Below, one piece after another: positions 1 to 6,138 of a DNA stretch of 35,722 bases (its first letter is position 1; each line of letters starts with the position of its first letter). The stretch is taken from positions 1-35,722 of the forward strand of contig JAISGO010000008.1 in the NCBI GenBank assembly GCA_031263025.1. Direction: 5' to 3'. Source of the stretch: Coriobacteriales bacterium (GTDB lineage: Bacteria > Actinomycetota > Coriobacteriia > Coriobacteriales > UBA8131). The notes under the pieces were generated by a model. The model ran no database searches. It saw only the letters and a program-made list of their open reading frames with translations, and was not told the DNA's origin. The position numbers and the translations under genes were made by a program.

Positions 1-771
1 CCGATCTCGATCATGCCTTGCCTGGCCAAGAAAGTCGAGGCGCTTTATCCCTGTTTCGATGACGCCAAGGCCGGTAGTGGACACGATATCGACTGCGTGC
101 TCACTACCCGTGAGCTCGACCGCATGCTTAAACGTTTTAGCGTGCGCATCGATACCCTTGAGGAACAGCCTTTCGATCGCCCCTTTGGCAAGGCCTCCGG
201 CGCTGGCGAGATCTTCGGCGCCACCGGCGGCGTGATGGAGGCTGCCCTGCGCAGCGCCTATTACTATGTGACCGGCAGCAATCCTGCCCCCAATGCTTTC
301 ACCGAGGTGCGCGGCGTAGATGCCCAAGGCAAAAGCAAAGCCTCTGATTTCGGTGGCAGCGGCCAGCGCCGTAACGCCTCGGCCGGGCTTTCCTGGAAGG
401 AAGCCAGCTATCAGGTGGGCGATTTGAGCGTGAAGGTAGCCATCGCCTCCGGTCTGCAGAATGCCGCTAATTTGTTGGAAGCGCTGAAGCGCGGCGACAA
501 ACAGTATGATTTCGTCGAGATCATGGCCTGTCCTGGAGGCTGCGTCGGTGGCGGTGGCCAACCCATCAAGGACGGTCGTGAACAGTCCTTCGAGCGCGGT
601 GAGATCCTCTACGGCCTCGACCAGCGCAACGAAGTGCGTTTTTCCCACGAGAACCCCGACATCAAGAAGACTTATGCCGAATTCTTTGATAAGCCCCTTT
701 CGCCTAAGGCCGAACAGCTCCTGCATACCGACCAGCACTCCTGGCAGATGCCAGGCGAGCGGGCGCGCTGA
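1..771 (+). CDS. hydA: [FeFe] hydrogenase catalytic subunit, 3' end (5' truncated by window edge)
   Basis: The reading frame is open from base 1, so the gene begins outside the window; about 256 C-terminal residues are seen. The first visible residues carry the H-cluster motif MPCxxK (MPCLAKK followed by E). A second H-cluster motif, MACPGGCVGGGGQP, lies near residue 176 of the visible part. These cysteines bind the [4Fe-4S] subcluster and bridge to the 2Fe site. The tail (YAEFFDKPLSPKAEQLL, then a His-containing end) matches the small-subunit-like helix of HydA proteins. Enzymes of this family interconvert protons and H2 using ferredoxin or NAD(P)H-derived electrons. The N-terminal Fe-S domains that would show the electron partner, and so the subgroup (monomeric or bifurcating HydABC), are outside the window. 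It ends just before a hairpin and a tRNA gene. Confidence 0.95.
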   Translation, partial: PISIMPCLAKKVEALYPCFDDAKAGSGHDIDCVLTTRELDRMLKRFSVRIDTLEEQPFDRPFGKASGAGEIFGATGGVMEAALRSAYYYVTGSNPAPNAFTEVRGVDAQGKSKASDFGGSGQRRNASAGLSWKEASYQVGDLSVKVAIASGLQNAANLLEALKRGDKQYDFVEIMACPGGCVGGGGQPIKDGREQSFERGEILYGLDQRNEVRFSHENPDIKKTYAEFFDKPLSPKAEQLLHTDQHSWQMPGERAR

Positions 772-814
772 AAAACCGCGCGAGCGCAGCCAGCATTCTC
801 TTAGAGCGGTTTTT
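771..814 (+). terminator. Probable Rho-independent terminator after hydA
   Basis: AAAAACCGC at 771-779 is the perfect complement of GCGGTTTTT at 806-814, so the stem begins on the last base of the hydA stop codon and ends in a T-run. The 26-nt loop is long and GC-rich. The flanking A- and T-runs would let it work in both directions. The GC part of the stem is only four pairs, so strength is uncertain. Confidence 0.5.
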
Positions 815-883
815 GGAGTGTTCGATGGGAGGGCGGAGATAGGGCAGCGCAGCTTTTGATGCGACTAGCGGGCGCGGTTCAGT

Positions 884-889
884 TATAAT
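884..889 (+). promoter_or_regulatory. -10 element (TATAAT) for tRNA-Thr
   Basis: A perfect TATAAT hexamer lies 13 nt before the first base of the tRNA. No convincing -35 box is found at 16-18 nt; a TTGATG at 856-861 is 22 nt away, which is too far. The promoter probably also serves tarI, which starts 26 nt after the tRNA. Confidence 0.5.
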
Positions 890-902
890 CTTTGGGTACT
901 AA

Positions 903-978
<76 letters not shown>

Positions 979-1004
979 TCGCTTTTACAGCTAAGGAGAC
1001 CATC

Positions 1005-1745
1005 GTGCTTTTCGCCAGTATTTTGGCCGGGGGAACCGGCACAAGGATGAACTTGGGCGATACCCCAAAACAATTCCTACCACTGGCCGATAAACCGATG
1101 ATCATCCACACCCTGGACAAATTCTGTCTTTGTGGTGAATTCGATGCCATTTACGTCGGTGTCCATCAGGATTGGACCGACTACACCCAGTCCTTGCTCG
1201 GTAAATACCATCTCGGTGAGGCTTGTCCGATCAAGGTGGTGGCCGGCGGCGAGACCCGCAATGACACCATCCTCAACACTCTCCAAGCGATTGAAGCCGA
1301 CTATGGTGTAGCTGATGACCATTTGGTGGTCAGCCATGATGCGGCCCGACCCTTTGTCTCGCTGCGCACTATCAAGGCTAACATTGCCTGCGTGCAGGGC
1401 GGCAGCGCCTGTGACACGGTGATCGCGGCGGCCGATACCATCGTGCATAGCAACCTTTCCGGCGACGCCATCGTCGATATCCCCGACCGCGCCCAGATGT
1501 TCCAGGGCCAGACCCCACAGAGTTTCCGGATCAAGGACTTCGAAGCGTCCTATGCCGCTTTAAGTGACGTCCAGAAAGCAGGCTTGACGGACGCCTGTAA
1601 GGTGCTTTTGGCGGCAGGCCTGCCGGTCAAACTGGTGCGTGGCGATTCTTCCAATATCAAATTAACCACCGCCATGGACTATAAGTTGGCCCAGATGATG
1701 ATCGCGGTGCACGAAAGCGATGTCAACGACGAGGCGGGGGACTGA
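1005..1745 (+). CDS. tarI: D-ribitol-5-phosphate cytidylyltransferase (TarI; IspD-family fold)
   Basis: A 246-aa IspD/TarI nucleotidyltransferase. The N-terminal CTP loop is LAGGTGTRM (residues 7-15) with the lysine of PKQFL nearby. Further blocks include SHDAARPF and DRAQMFQGQTPQSF, and the C-terminal TDACKVLLAAG is typical. IspD (MEP pathway) and TarI share this fold. I favour TarI because the next gene is TarJ, its usual partner, and because GVHQDW and the KLVRGDSSNIKLTT tail resemble TarI. TarI joins CTP and ribitol-5-phosphate to make CDP-ribitol for cell-wall polymers. The start is GTG with AAGGAG 8 nt upstream. It is 3 nt from tarJ, so the two are co-transcribed, probably reading out of the tRNA. 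If no other ispD exists in the genome, an IspD role would need re-evaluation. Confidence 0.85.
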   Translation: MLFASILAGGTGTRMNLGDTPKQFLPLADKPMIIHTLDKFCLCGEFDAIYVGVHQDWTDYTQSLLGKYHLGEACPIKVVAGGETRNDTILNTLQAIEADYGVADDHLVVSHDAARPFVSLRTIKANIACVQGGSACDTVIAAADTIVHSNLSGDAIVDIPDRAQMFQGQTPQSFRIKDFEASYAALSDVQKAGLTDACKVLLAAGLPVKLVRGDSSNIKLTTAMDYKLAQMMIAVHESDVNDEAGD

Positions 1746-1748
1746 GCG

Positions 1749-2765
1749 GTGATCAATCGGATCTACCGTCTGGTCGAGCCGCGCACCATCGATATCGACT
1801 TCGAGAGCCTAAGCGTCGCCCCTGGTCAGGTGCTGGTCGCGCCCCAGTACATGGCGATCTGCCATGCCGACCAGCGTTATTTTCAGGGTGCCCGGCCCAA
1901 GGAGGTGCTGGCTCGGAAACTGCCGATGGCACTGATCCATGAATGCTGGGGACGGGTGGTAAACGACCCTGATGGCCGCTTCAAGAGCGGCGACGCGGTG
2001 GTCTTGATCCCCAACATCCCCGGGCGTCAGCCCGATATCTACTATGAGAACTACGGTCCCGGCTCGGGCTTCGCCTCCAGCGGCTATGACGGCTTCATGC
2101 GCGAGCTGGTGGCGCTCGACGCGGATCGGGTGGTGGCCGCCGATGGCATCGCGCCCAAGGTGGCGGCGATCACGGAGTTCGTCAGCGTGGCCGAGCACGC
2201 TCTGGCCCGCCTCAAGGCCGCCCAGGTCACGCCTGGACGGCGTTTTGCGATACTCGGTGACGGGGCGATGGGCTTCACCTTGAGCATGGTCTTGCGTGCG
2301 GCCTACCCGAAAGCCGAGATCAGCGTGCTCGGTCGCCACCGCGAGAAGCTTGCTCTCTTCACTCAGGCAAGCCACGCCCTGCTCTCCGATGACCTGCCCA
2401 ATGATTTCGTCTGCGACCAGGCTTTCGACTGCACCGGCGGCAATGGCTCGACCGCTGCTATCGATACCATCATCGACCATATCATGCCCGAGGGCTGCGT
2501 CATGTTGATGGGTGTCTCCGAGCAACCGGTCGCGGTTAACACCCGGATGGTGTTGGAGAGGGGCCTTACCTTGGTCGGTTGTTCGCGCAGCGGCCGGGCC
2601 GACTTCGAGGCCGCGATCAAGCTCCTCCAAGAGGAGCGCTTCGCCCGGGCTTTCAGCCGTATCATCTACGAGGACAGTCCGGTCGAGCACGTGGCTGACG
2701 TCAAGCGGGTATTCACCACCGATTTGGGCACACCTTTCAAGACCGTCTTCAGATGGGGGATGTAG
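1749..2765 (+). CDS. tarJ: Ribulose-5-phosphate reductase (TarJ), zinc-type alcohol dehydrogenase family
   Basis: A 338-aa medium-chain dehydrogenase. TarJ reduces D-ribulose-5-phosphate to D-ribitol-5-phosphate with NADPH, making the substrate of TarI. Visible family features are the N-terminal INRIYRLVEPR, the AICHADQRYF block (with a Cys at the usual catalytic-zinc position), MALIHE, the SSGYDGFM segment, a Rossmann glycine motif near LGDGAMG, and LMGVSEQPVAVNTRMVLE towards the C-terminus. All are close to TarJ of Gram-positive teichoic acid clusters. The start is GTG, 3 nt after tarI, preceded by a GGCGGGGG purine run. The 338-aa length fits the family (about 340). Confidence in the family is high; the exact sugar-phosphate substrate is inferred from context. 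Confidence 0.88.
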   Translation: MINRIYRLVEPRTIDIDFESLSVAPGQVLVAPQYMAICHADQRYFQGARPKEVLARKLPMALIHECWGRVVNDPDGRFKSGDAVVLIPNIPGRQPDIYYENYGPGSGFASSGYDGFMRELVALDADRVVAADGIAPKVAAITEFVSVAEHALARLKAAQVTPGRRFAILGDGAMGFTLSMVLRAAYPKAEISVLGRHREKLALFTQASHALLSDDLPNDFVCDQAFDCTGGNGSTAAIDTIIDHIMPEGCVMLMGVSEQPVAVNTRMVLERGLTLVGCSRSGRADFEAAIKLLQEERFARAFSRIIYEDSPVEHVADVKRVFTTDLGTPFKTVFRWGM

Positions 2766-2767
2766 GC

Positions 2768-3187
2768 ATGACTAATGTATTGACTTATGGCACCTTTGAC
2801 ATCCTGCATTACGGGCATATCCGTCTGCTCCAGCGGGCGGCCGCCCTGGGCGATCATCTGGTCGTTGCAATTTCAACCGACGAGTTCAACGCGGTCAAGC
2901 ACAAGCAGTCCTATTACCCCTATGCGGTGCGCAAGGAGATGCTCGAGGCCATCCGTTACGTTGACGAAGTGATCCCGGAGCGGGACTGGGGCCAGAAGGT
3001 CGACGACGTCAAGCGACACCACATTGATATAGTGGTGATGGGCGACGATTGGCGCGGTGACGAACATTTCGAGGCCCTCAAGGCTTATTGTGAGGTGGTC
3101 TACCTGCCGCGCACGAGCGGCATCTCCACCACCCAATTGAAGGGCGACATCGACGCCGGTGAGGCCGCCATCCACCCCGATGACTGA
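2768..3187 (+). CDS. tagD: Glycerol-3-phosphate cytidylyltransferase (TagD/TarD)
   Basis: A 139-aa cytidylyltransferase that makes CDP-glycerol from CTP and glycerol-3-phosphate. It has the N-terminal TYGTFDILHYGHIRLL block with the HxGH catalytic motif, the Trp-Gly-Gln-Lys region, MGDDWRG, and the C-terminal RTSGISTT signature that binds the triphosphate. I chose the ATG at 2768, two bases after the tarJ stop. An upstream in-frame ATG at 2753 would add five residues inside tarJ and break the usual family N-terminus (M-x-x-V-x-TYGTFD). With tarI and tarJ it forms a three-gene set able to make both CDP-ribitol and CDP-glycerol. No polymerase or glycosyltransferase for teichoic acid is in the window. 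Confidence 0.92.
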   Translation: MTNVLTYGTFDILHYGHIRLLQRAAALGDHLVVAISTDEFNAVKHKQSYYPYAVRKEMLEAIRYVDEVIPERDWGQKVDDVKRHHIDIVVMGDDWRGDEHFEALKAYCEVVYLPRTSGISTTQLKGDIDAGEAAIHPDD

Positions 3188-3230
3188 GCGGCGCCGCAAA
3201 ACCGATATATACCAAATAGGGAACTTAAAG

Positions 3231-3340
3231 TATAAAAGCGCTCATTCGAGTGTAGTTGGGTGTTTGCAGCACGCTGAAGTTACCTGGTCGGTATCGAGGC
3301 GTGCTGAAAACCCGAAATGTGCCAAATGAGCGCTTTTATA
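3231..3340. repeat. Long palindrome between tagD and lexA (possible bidirectional terminator)
   Basis: TATAAAAGCGCTCATT at 3231-3246 is repeated exactly, inverted, at 3325-3340. Inside, a second nearly matching pair (GGGTGTTTGCAGCACGC and the complement of GCGTGCTGAAAACCC) continues the stem, so most of the 110 bp can fold into one long imperfect hairpin. The right arm contains the lexA stop codon (TAA at 3336-3338 on the minus strand). A-runs before and T-runs after the GCGCTCATT arms fit a two-way terminator for convergent tagD and lexA. A small non-autonomous element is the alternative. Confidence 0.7.
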
Positions 3341-4037
3341 GGGTGCGCAGGAGGGCGGTGACCTTGCCCAGGATCTGCAGCTGATCAGGATAAATCGGCT
3401 CGAGCGCGGCGTTTTGCGGTTGTAAGCGGATACGCACCCCGCCGTCGCGCTGGGGGTCGCGGTAGAAGCTCTTGACGGTGGCGCTGTCGTCAATCAAAGC
3501 CACTACGATCTCGCCGTTGCGGGCGTCCGACTGCTCCTGTACCACCACGTAGTCGCCGTCGTTGATACCGGCCTCGATCATCGAGTTGCCATGCACTTCG
3601 AGCATGAAGGAGGCGGCGTCGCCGACTAGGTTCTTAGGCAGGGTATAGGTCTCCTCGACGTTCTGCTCGGCCAGGATTGGCTCGCCAGCGGCAATCCGTC
3701 CGACCAGGGGCAGGCGCACGAACTGCTCCGAAGCGGCGAACTCCCCGCCCCGAGCAAGCTCTGGGTCGGGCAACTCGAGTGCGGCGAAGGCGGCAGGCTG
3801 TAAGCTGATACTCCTGGCTTGGTCACTTTCGCGCCTGATGAAACCCTTGGCCTCAAGCTGGGTCAGGTGGTTATGGATGGTGGAGGGGGAGGCGATCCCG
3901 GCCGCCTTGGCGATCTGACGGATGGAGGGGGCGAAGCCGTTATCCTGGATGAAATCTACCAGGTATGTCAGCACGTCCCGCTGACGGCGGGTCAGATTGG
4001 CGCTTTTACCTTGTGCTACACGCTCGTTCTCAGGCAT
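3336..4037 (-). CDS. lexA: LexA repressor (SOS regulator)
   Basis: A 233-aa LexA. The N-terminal winged-helix domain (residues 15-70) includes RRQRDVLTYLVDFIQDNG and the recognition helix SPSTIHNHLTQLEAKG. The self-cleavage bond is Ala117-Gly118 (GRIAAGEP). The catalytic dyad is Ser152 (HGNSM) and Lys189 (ATVKSF). LexA represses DNA-repair genes and is cleaved when RecA is activated by single-stranded DNA. A linker of about 35 residues between HTH and cleavage site is slightly long and resembles actinobacterial LexA. The ATG at 4035-4037 has GGGAG upstream. Its promoter carries two SOS boxes, so it is autoregulated. It is convergent with tagD. Confidence 0.97.
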   Translation of the reverse strand: MPENERVAQGKSANLTRRQRDVLTYLVDFIQDNGFAPSIRQIAKAAGIASPSTIHNHLTQLEAKGFIRRESDQARSISLQPAAFAALELPDPELARGGEFAASEQFVRLPLVGRIAAGEPILAEQNVEETYTLPKNLVGDAASFMLEVHGNSMIEAGINDGDYVVVQEQSDARNGEIVVALIDDSATVKSFYRDPQRDGGVRIRLQPQNAALEPIYPDQLQILGKVTALLRTL

Positions 4038-4070
4038 GAGGACTCCCTACTTCGGATTTTCTCAGATTAA

Positions 4071-4106
4071 AGTATAACATATGTTCAGAACATATGTTCT
4101 GAACAT
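4071..4106 (-). promoter_or_regulatory. lexA promoter with tandem SOS (LexA) boxes
   Basis: GAACATATGTTC at 4088-4099 matches the Gram-positive SOS box GAAC-N4-GTTC exactly. It sits in a perfect 26-bp palindrome (4081-4106). A second box, TAACATATGTTC (4075-4086), has one mismatch and lies 13 bp away, centre to centre. On the minus strand a TATACT -10 element (4071-4076) abuts the second box, so LexA bound here would cover the -35/-10 region of its own gene. Confidence 0.92.
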
Positions 4107-4118
4107 TGCGATAAGCGA

Positions 4119-4152
4119 TAAACGGGGACACTCTATAGAGTGTCCCCGTTTA
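4119..4152. repeat. REP-like palindrome, copy A
   Basis: A perfect 34-bp palindrome with arms TAAACGGGGACACTCTA and TAGAGTGTCCCCGTTTA. The same core (GGGACAC/GTCTATA...GTGTCCC) recurs at 22248-22273 and 22982-23007. This copy lies between the LexA operator and the start of the DUF4491 gene. Palindromes with GGGGACA ends resemble REP sequences spread by RAYT (TnpA_REP) transposases; that origin is inference. Confidence 0.8.
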
Positions 4153-4194
4153 GCTACGACAACGATCCGTTACCGCCGGGGATAGTGCTTCCAC

Positions 4195-4200
4195 TACAAT
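4195..4200 (+). promoter_or_regulatory. -10 element for a probable leaderless transcript (DUF4491 gene)
   Basis: TACAAT ends 6 nt before the ATG at 4207, placing the expected transcription start at or next to the start codon. No Shine-Dalgarno sequence lies upstream of this ATG. The same layout is seen at 20964 and 32214. Confidence 0.6.
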
Positions 4201-4206
4201 ACAAGC

Positions 4207-4566
4207 ATGTTAGACGGAATCTTAGGCATCGTGGTCGGCCTGGCGGCCTTCCTCATCATCGGCCTCTTCCACCCCATCGTGATCAAGTCCGAATACCGCT
4301 TCGGCGTCAAGTGCTGGCCGGCCTGGGTGGCCAGCGGCGTGCTCTTCCTGGTGGTCGCGGTGCTACTAGGAGTGTGGACCCAGAACATCGTGCCCCCGGC
4401 CATCGCCGGGGTAGTGGCTTTCTCCTGCTTCTGGGGCATTAAGGAGCTCTTCGAGCAGCGCGAGCGGGTGCGCAAAGGGTGGTTTCCGGCCAACCCTGAC
4501 CGCCCTGAGGAGCCTGCCCCTGCAACAGCCCAAGAACCTGGGGAACAAAAGGCACACCGTGGTTAA
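4207..4566 (+). CDS. DUF4491 family small membrane protein
   Basis: A 119-aa protein matching the DUF4491 family pattern. There are three hydrophobic segments (about residues 3-22, 37-58 and 61-78). The FLIIGLFHPIVIKSEY block follows the first, and FSCFWGIKELFEQRERV then KGWFP at residues 76-98 are typical of the family. The function is unknown. The C-terminal 25 residues are Pro/Ala/Glu-rich, likely disordered and cytoplasmic. It has no ribosome binding site and probably starts from a leaderless mRNA. Its last 8 nt overlap the start of the ECF S component, so the two are translationally linked. Although next to the LexA boxes, its own -10 is about 95 bp away with a palindrome in between, so SOS control is not evident. 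Confidence 0.82.
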   Translation: MLDGILGIVVGLAAFLIIGLFHPIVIKSEYRFGVKCWPAWVASGVLFLVVAVLLGVWTQNIVPPAIAGVVAFSCFWGIKELFEQRERVRKGWFPANPDRPEEPAPATAQEPGEQKAHRG

Positions 4567-5113
4567 GCCAGATTTGGGCAGCCAGTCCCGCCCGGTTTTC
4601 TCGCCGGCCCGTAAGATCGTCTTGATCGCCCTCTTCACCGCCCTGGGGTTGATCGTCAGCTTCGTCGAGATCCCGATCATGCCCAACCTCAAATATGACC
4701 CGGCCAACATCATGGCCCTGCTCTGCGGCTTCATCGTGGGGCCGCTCTGGGGGGTGCTAGCGGGTGCCTTGATGGCGCTCTTGCATGCCCTGGTCACCGG
4801 CAACTGGTGGGGTGCTGTGGTCAACATTTGCGTGGCCACTGCCTTCGTCTTGCCAGCCGCCCTGGTCTACCGTCACACTCAGCGGACCATCCTGCAGATC
4901 GTCGGCTTGGTGCTTAGCTGTATCTTGTTAGTGGTAGTGGCAATCGTGCTCAACGTCGCGATCTACCCCTTGCTGGGTACGCCTCTCAACACCGTGGTCG
5001 CGATGATCATACCCTTGCTCCTGCCATTCAATATCATCAAAGGCGTGCTCAACGCGGTCTTGGCTTTCGCTCTGATCAAGGCCTTGCGGCTGCTTGTGTG
5101 GCAACTTGGCTGA
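4559..5113 (+). CDS. ECF transporter S component, riboflavin (RibU)-like
   Basis: A 184-aa integral membrane protein with about six hydrophobic helices. It has the features of energy-coupling-factor substrate-binding subunits: an early ALFTALGLIVSFVEIPIMP segment, LKYDPANIMALLCGFIVGP, and an AGALMALLHALVTG helix. The LKYDP segment after a Val-Glu-(I/F)-P is typical of RibU, which captures riboflavin at the outer face. The general EcfA1/A2/T module is not in the window, as is usual for group II ECF transporters. The GTG start at 4559 lies inside the end of the upstream gene with AAAGG about 9 nt before it. The vitamin is inferred from sequence pattern only. No FMN riboswitch is seen upstream. 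Confidence 0.8.
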   Translation: MVKPDLGSQSRPVFSPARKIVLIALFTALGLIVSFVEIPIMPNLKYDPANIMALLCGFIVGPLWGVLAGALMALLHALVTGNWWGAVVNICVATAFVLPAALVYRHTQRTILQIVGLVLSCILLVVVAIVLNVAIYPLLGTPLNTVVAMIIPLLLPFNIIKGVLNAVLAFALIKALRLLVWQLG

Positions 5114-5184
5114 CAAGTTCCGGCCAAAGTCCTTTTCTGTGCTTTTTTTCTTCATAATCCCAGCCTAGTCGGTTCGCAGCTGTG

Positions 5185-5223
5185 CTATTCTGTTTTGAGA
5201 ATAGTTATTATTCAGAATAGTTA
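5185..5223 (+). promoter_or_regulatory. Repeated operator-like sites at the modA promoter
   Basis: AGAATAGTTA occurs at 5198-5207 and again at 5214-5223 (16-bp spacing). CTATTCTG at 5185-5192 is the inverted complement of CAGAATAG at 5213-5220. A TATTAT -10-like element (5206-5211) lies between the copies, so a bound regulator would block RNA polymerase. The site is not the proteobacterial ModE consensus. A molybdate-responsive regulator is an inference from the downstream genes. Confidence 0.45.
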
Positions 5224-5235
5224 GAAAGGAACCTC

Positions 5236-6102
5236 ATGTCCAAGTCTATGCGCAGATCGGCTTTTGGTATCGTCCTAGCCGCCTTACTCGCTTTCAGCCT
5301 CTGCTTCTTGAGCGCCTGCGGCAGCAGTTCGAGCAGCAGTGACAATGCCGCCACGCCAACCAGTACCACCCCTGGCACCATCCAGATCTTCGCCGCCAAC
5401 TCCCTCCAGAAGGCCCTGCCCCTGGTGCAAGCCCTCTACACCCAGCAGCATCCTGATGTGAAATTCGCTGACACCCAGTTCAAGGGCTCGGGTGACCTGG
5501 TCAGCGAACTCCAAGGCGGCGCCAAGGCCGATCTTTTGATCTGTGCCAGCGAGTCTTCGATGGACACTGCCAATACCAATGGTTCGATCGAGGCCAACAC
5601 CCGCAAGGATATGTTCACAAATGACCTGGTGATCGCCGAGAAGACCGGCGCGGGCTATAAGATCAACTCCCTCAAGGACGTGGAGAGTGCCAAATACGCC
5701 AAGATCGCGATCGGCCAAGGTGCGGCGGTGCCGGCCGGGGCCTATGCCAACCAGGCCCTCAACACGATCGGCCTCTACAGCGCAGCCGATGGCAAGACCG
5801 GCAGCTATAGCGCCGACTTCGCCAGCAAGGTGGTGCAGGACTCCTCGGTCGGTAATGTCGCCCAGCACGTCCAATCCGGCGACTGCCAGATCGGCTTCGT
5901 CTACACCAGCGACATCTACCGCTATCCCGGCATCCAGGTCGCCTATAAAGTACCGGCCAACACCCACAAAGCCATCGTCTACCCGGGCGCGGTCTGCACT
6001 GGCAGCGTCAATGCCCAAGCCAGCCAGGATTTCCTCAATTTCTGCCTGACTAACGCCCAAGCCCAGAAGATCTGGTCTGAGTACGGCTTCGCCGTCAAGT
6101 AA
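5236..6102 (+). CDS. modA: Molybdate ABC transporter, substrate-binding lipoprotein
   Basis: A 288-aa extracytoplasmic solute-binding protein. The lipoprotein signal peptide ends in LSA-C28, so the mature protein is anchored to the outer face of the membrane by a lipidated cysteine; a Ser-rich linker follows. ModA family features are IFAANSLQKALP (the oxyanion-binding loop), FKGSGDLVSELQGGAKADLLICAS, the TNDLVIAEK block, GQGAAVPAGAYANQAL, and the C-terminal tail SQDFLNFCLTNAQAQKIWSEYGF. It binds molybdate (perhaps tungstate) and passes it to ModB. AAAGGA lies 6 nt before the ATG. It is the first gene of modABC, upstream of a molybdoenzyme locus. Confidence 0.95.
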   Translation: MSKSMRRSAFGIVLAALLAFSLCFLSACGSSSSSSDNAATPTSTTPGTIQIFAANSLQKALPLVQALYTQQHPDVKFADTQFKGSGDLVSELQGGAKADLLICASESSMDTANTNGSIEANTRKDMFTNDLVIAEKTGAGYKINSLKDVESAKYAKIAIGQGAAVPAGAYANQALNTIGLYSAADGKTGSYSADFASKVVQDSSVGNVAQHVQSGDCQIGFVYTSDIYRYPGIQVAYKVPANTHKAIVYPGAVCTGSVNAQASQDFLNFCLTNAQAQKIWSEYGFAVK

Positions 6103-6138
6103 GGATCACGCAGCAGCTAGGAGAATCAGACCAGACCC

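Noticed and set aside
1809-2690. 293-codon minus-strand frame across tarJ
   Set aside because: Shadow of tarJ; His/Asp/Gly-rich composition typical of antisense frames and no domain.
4088-4207. SOS control of the DUF4491 gene from the same LexA boxes
   Set aside because: Its -10 box is about 95 bp from the boxes, with a palindrome between; nothing on the plus strand near the boxes looks like its promoter.
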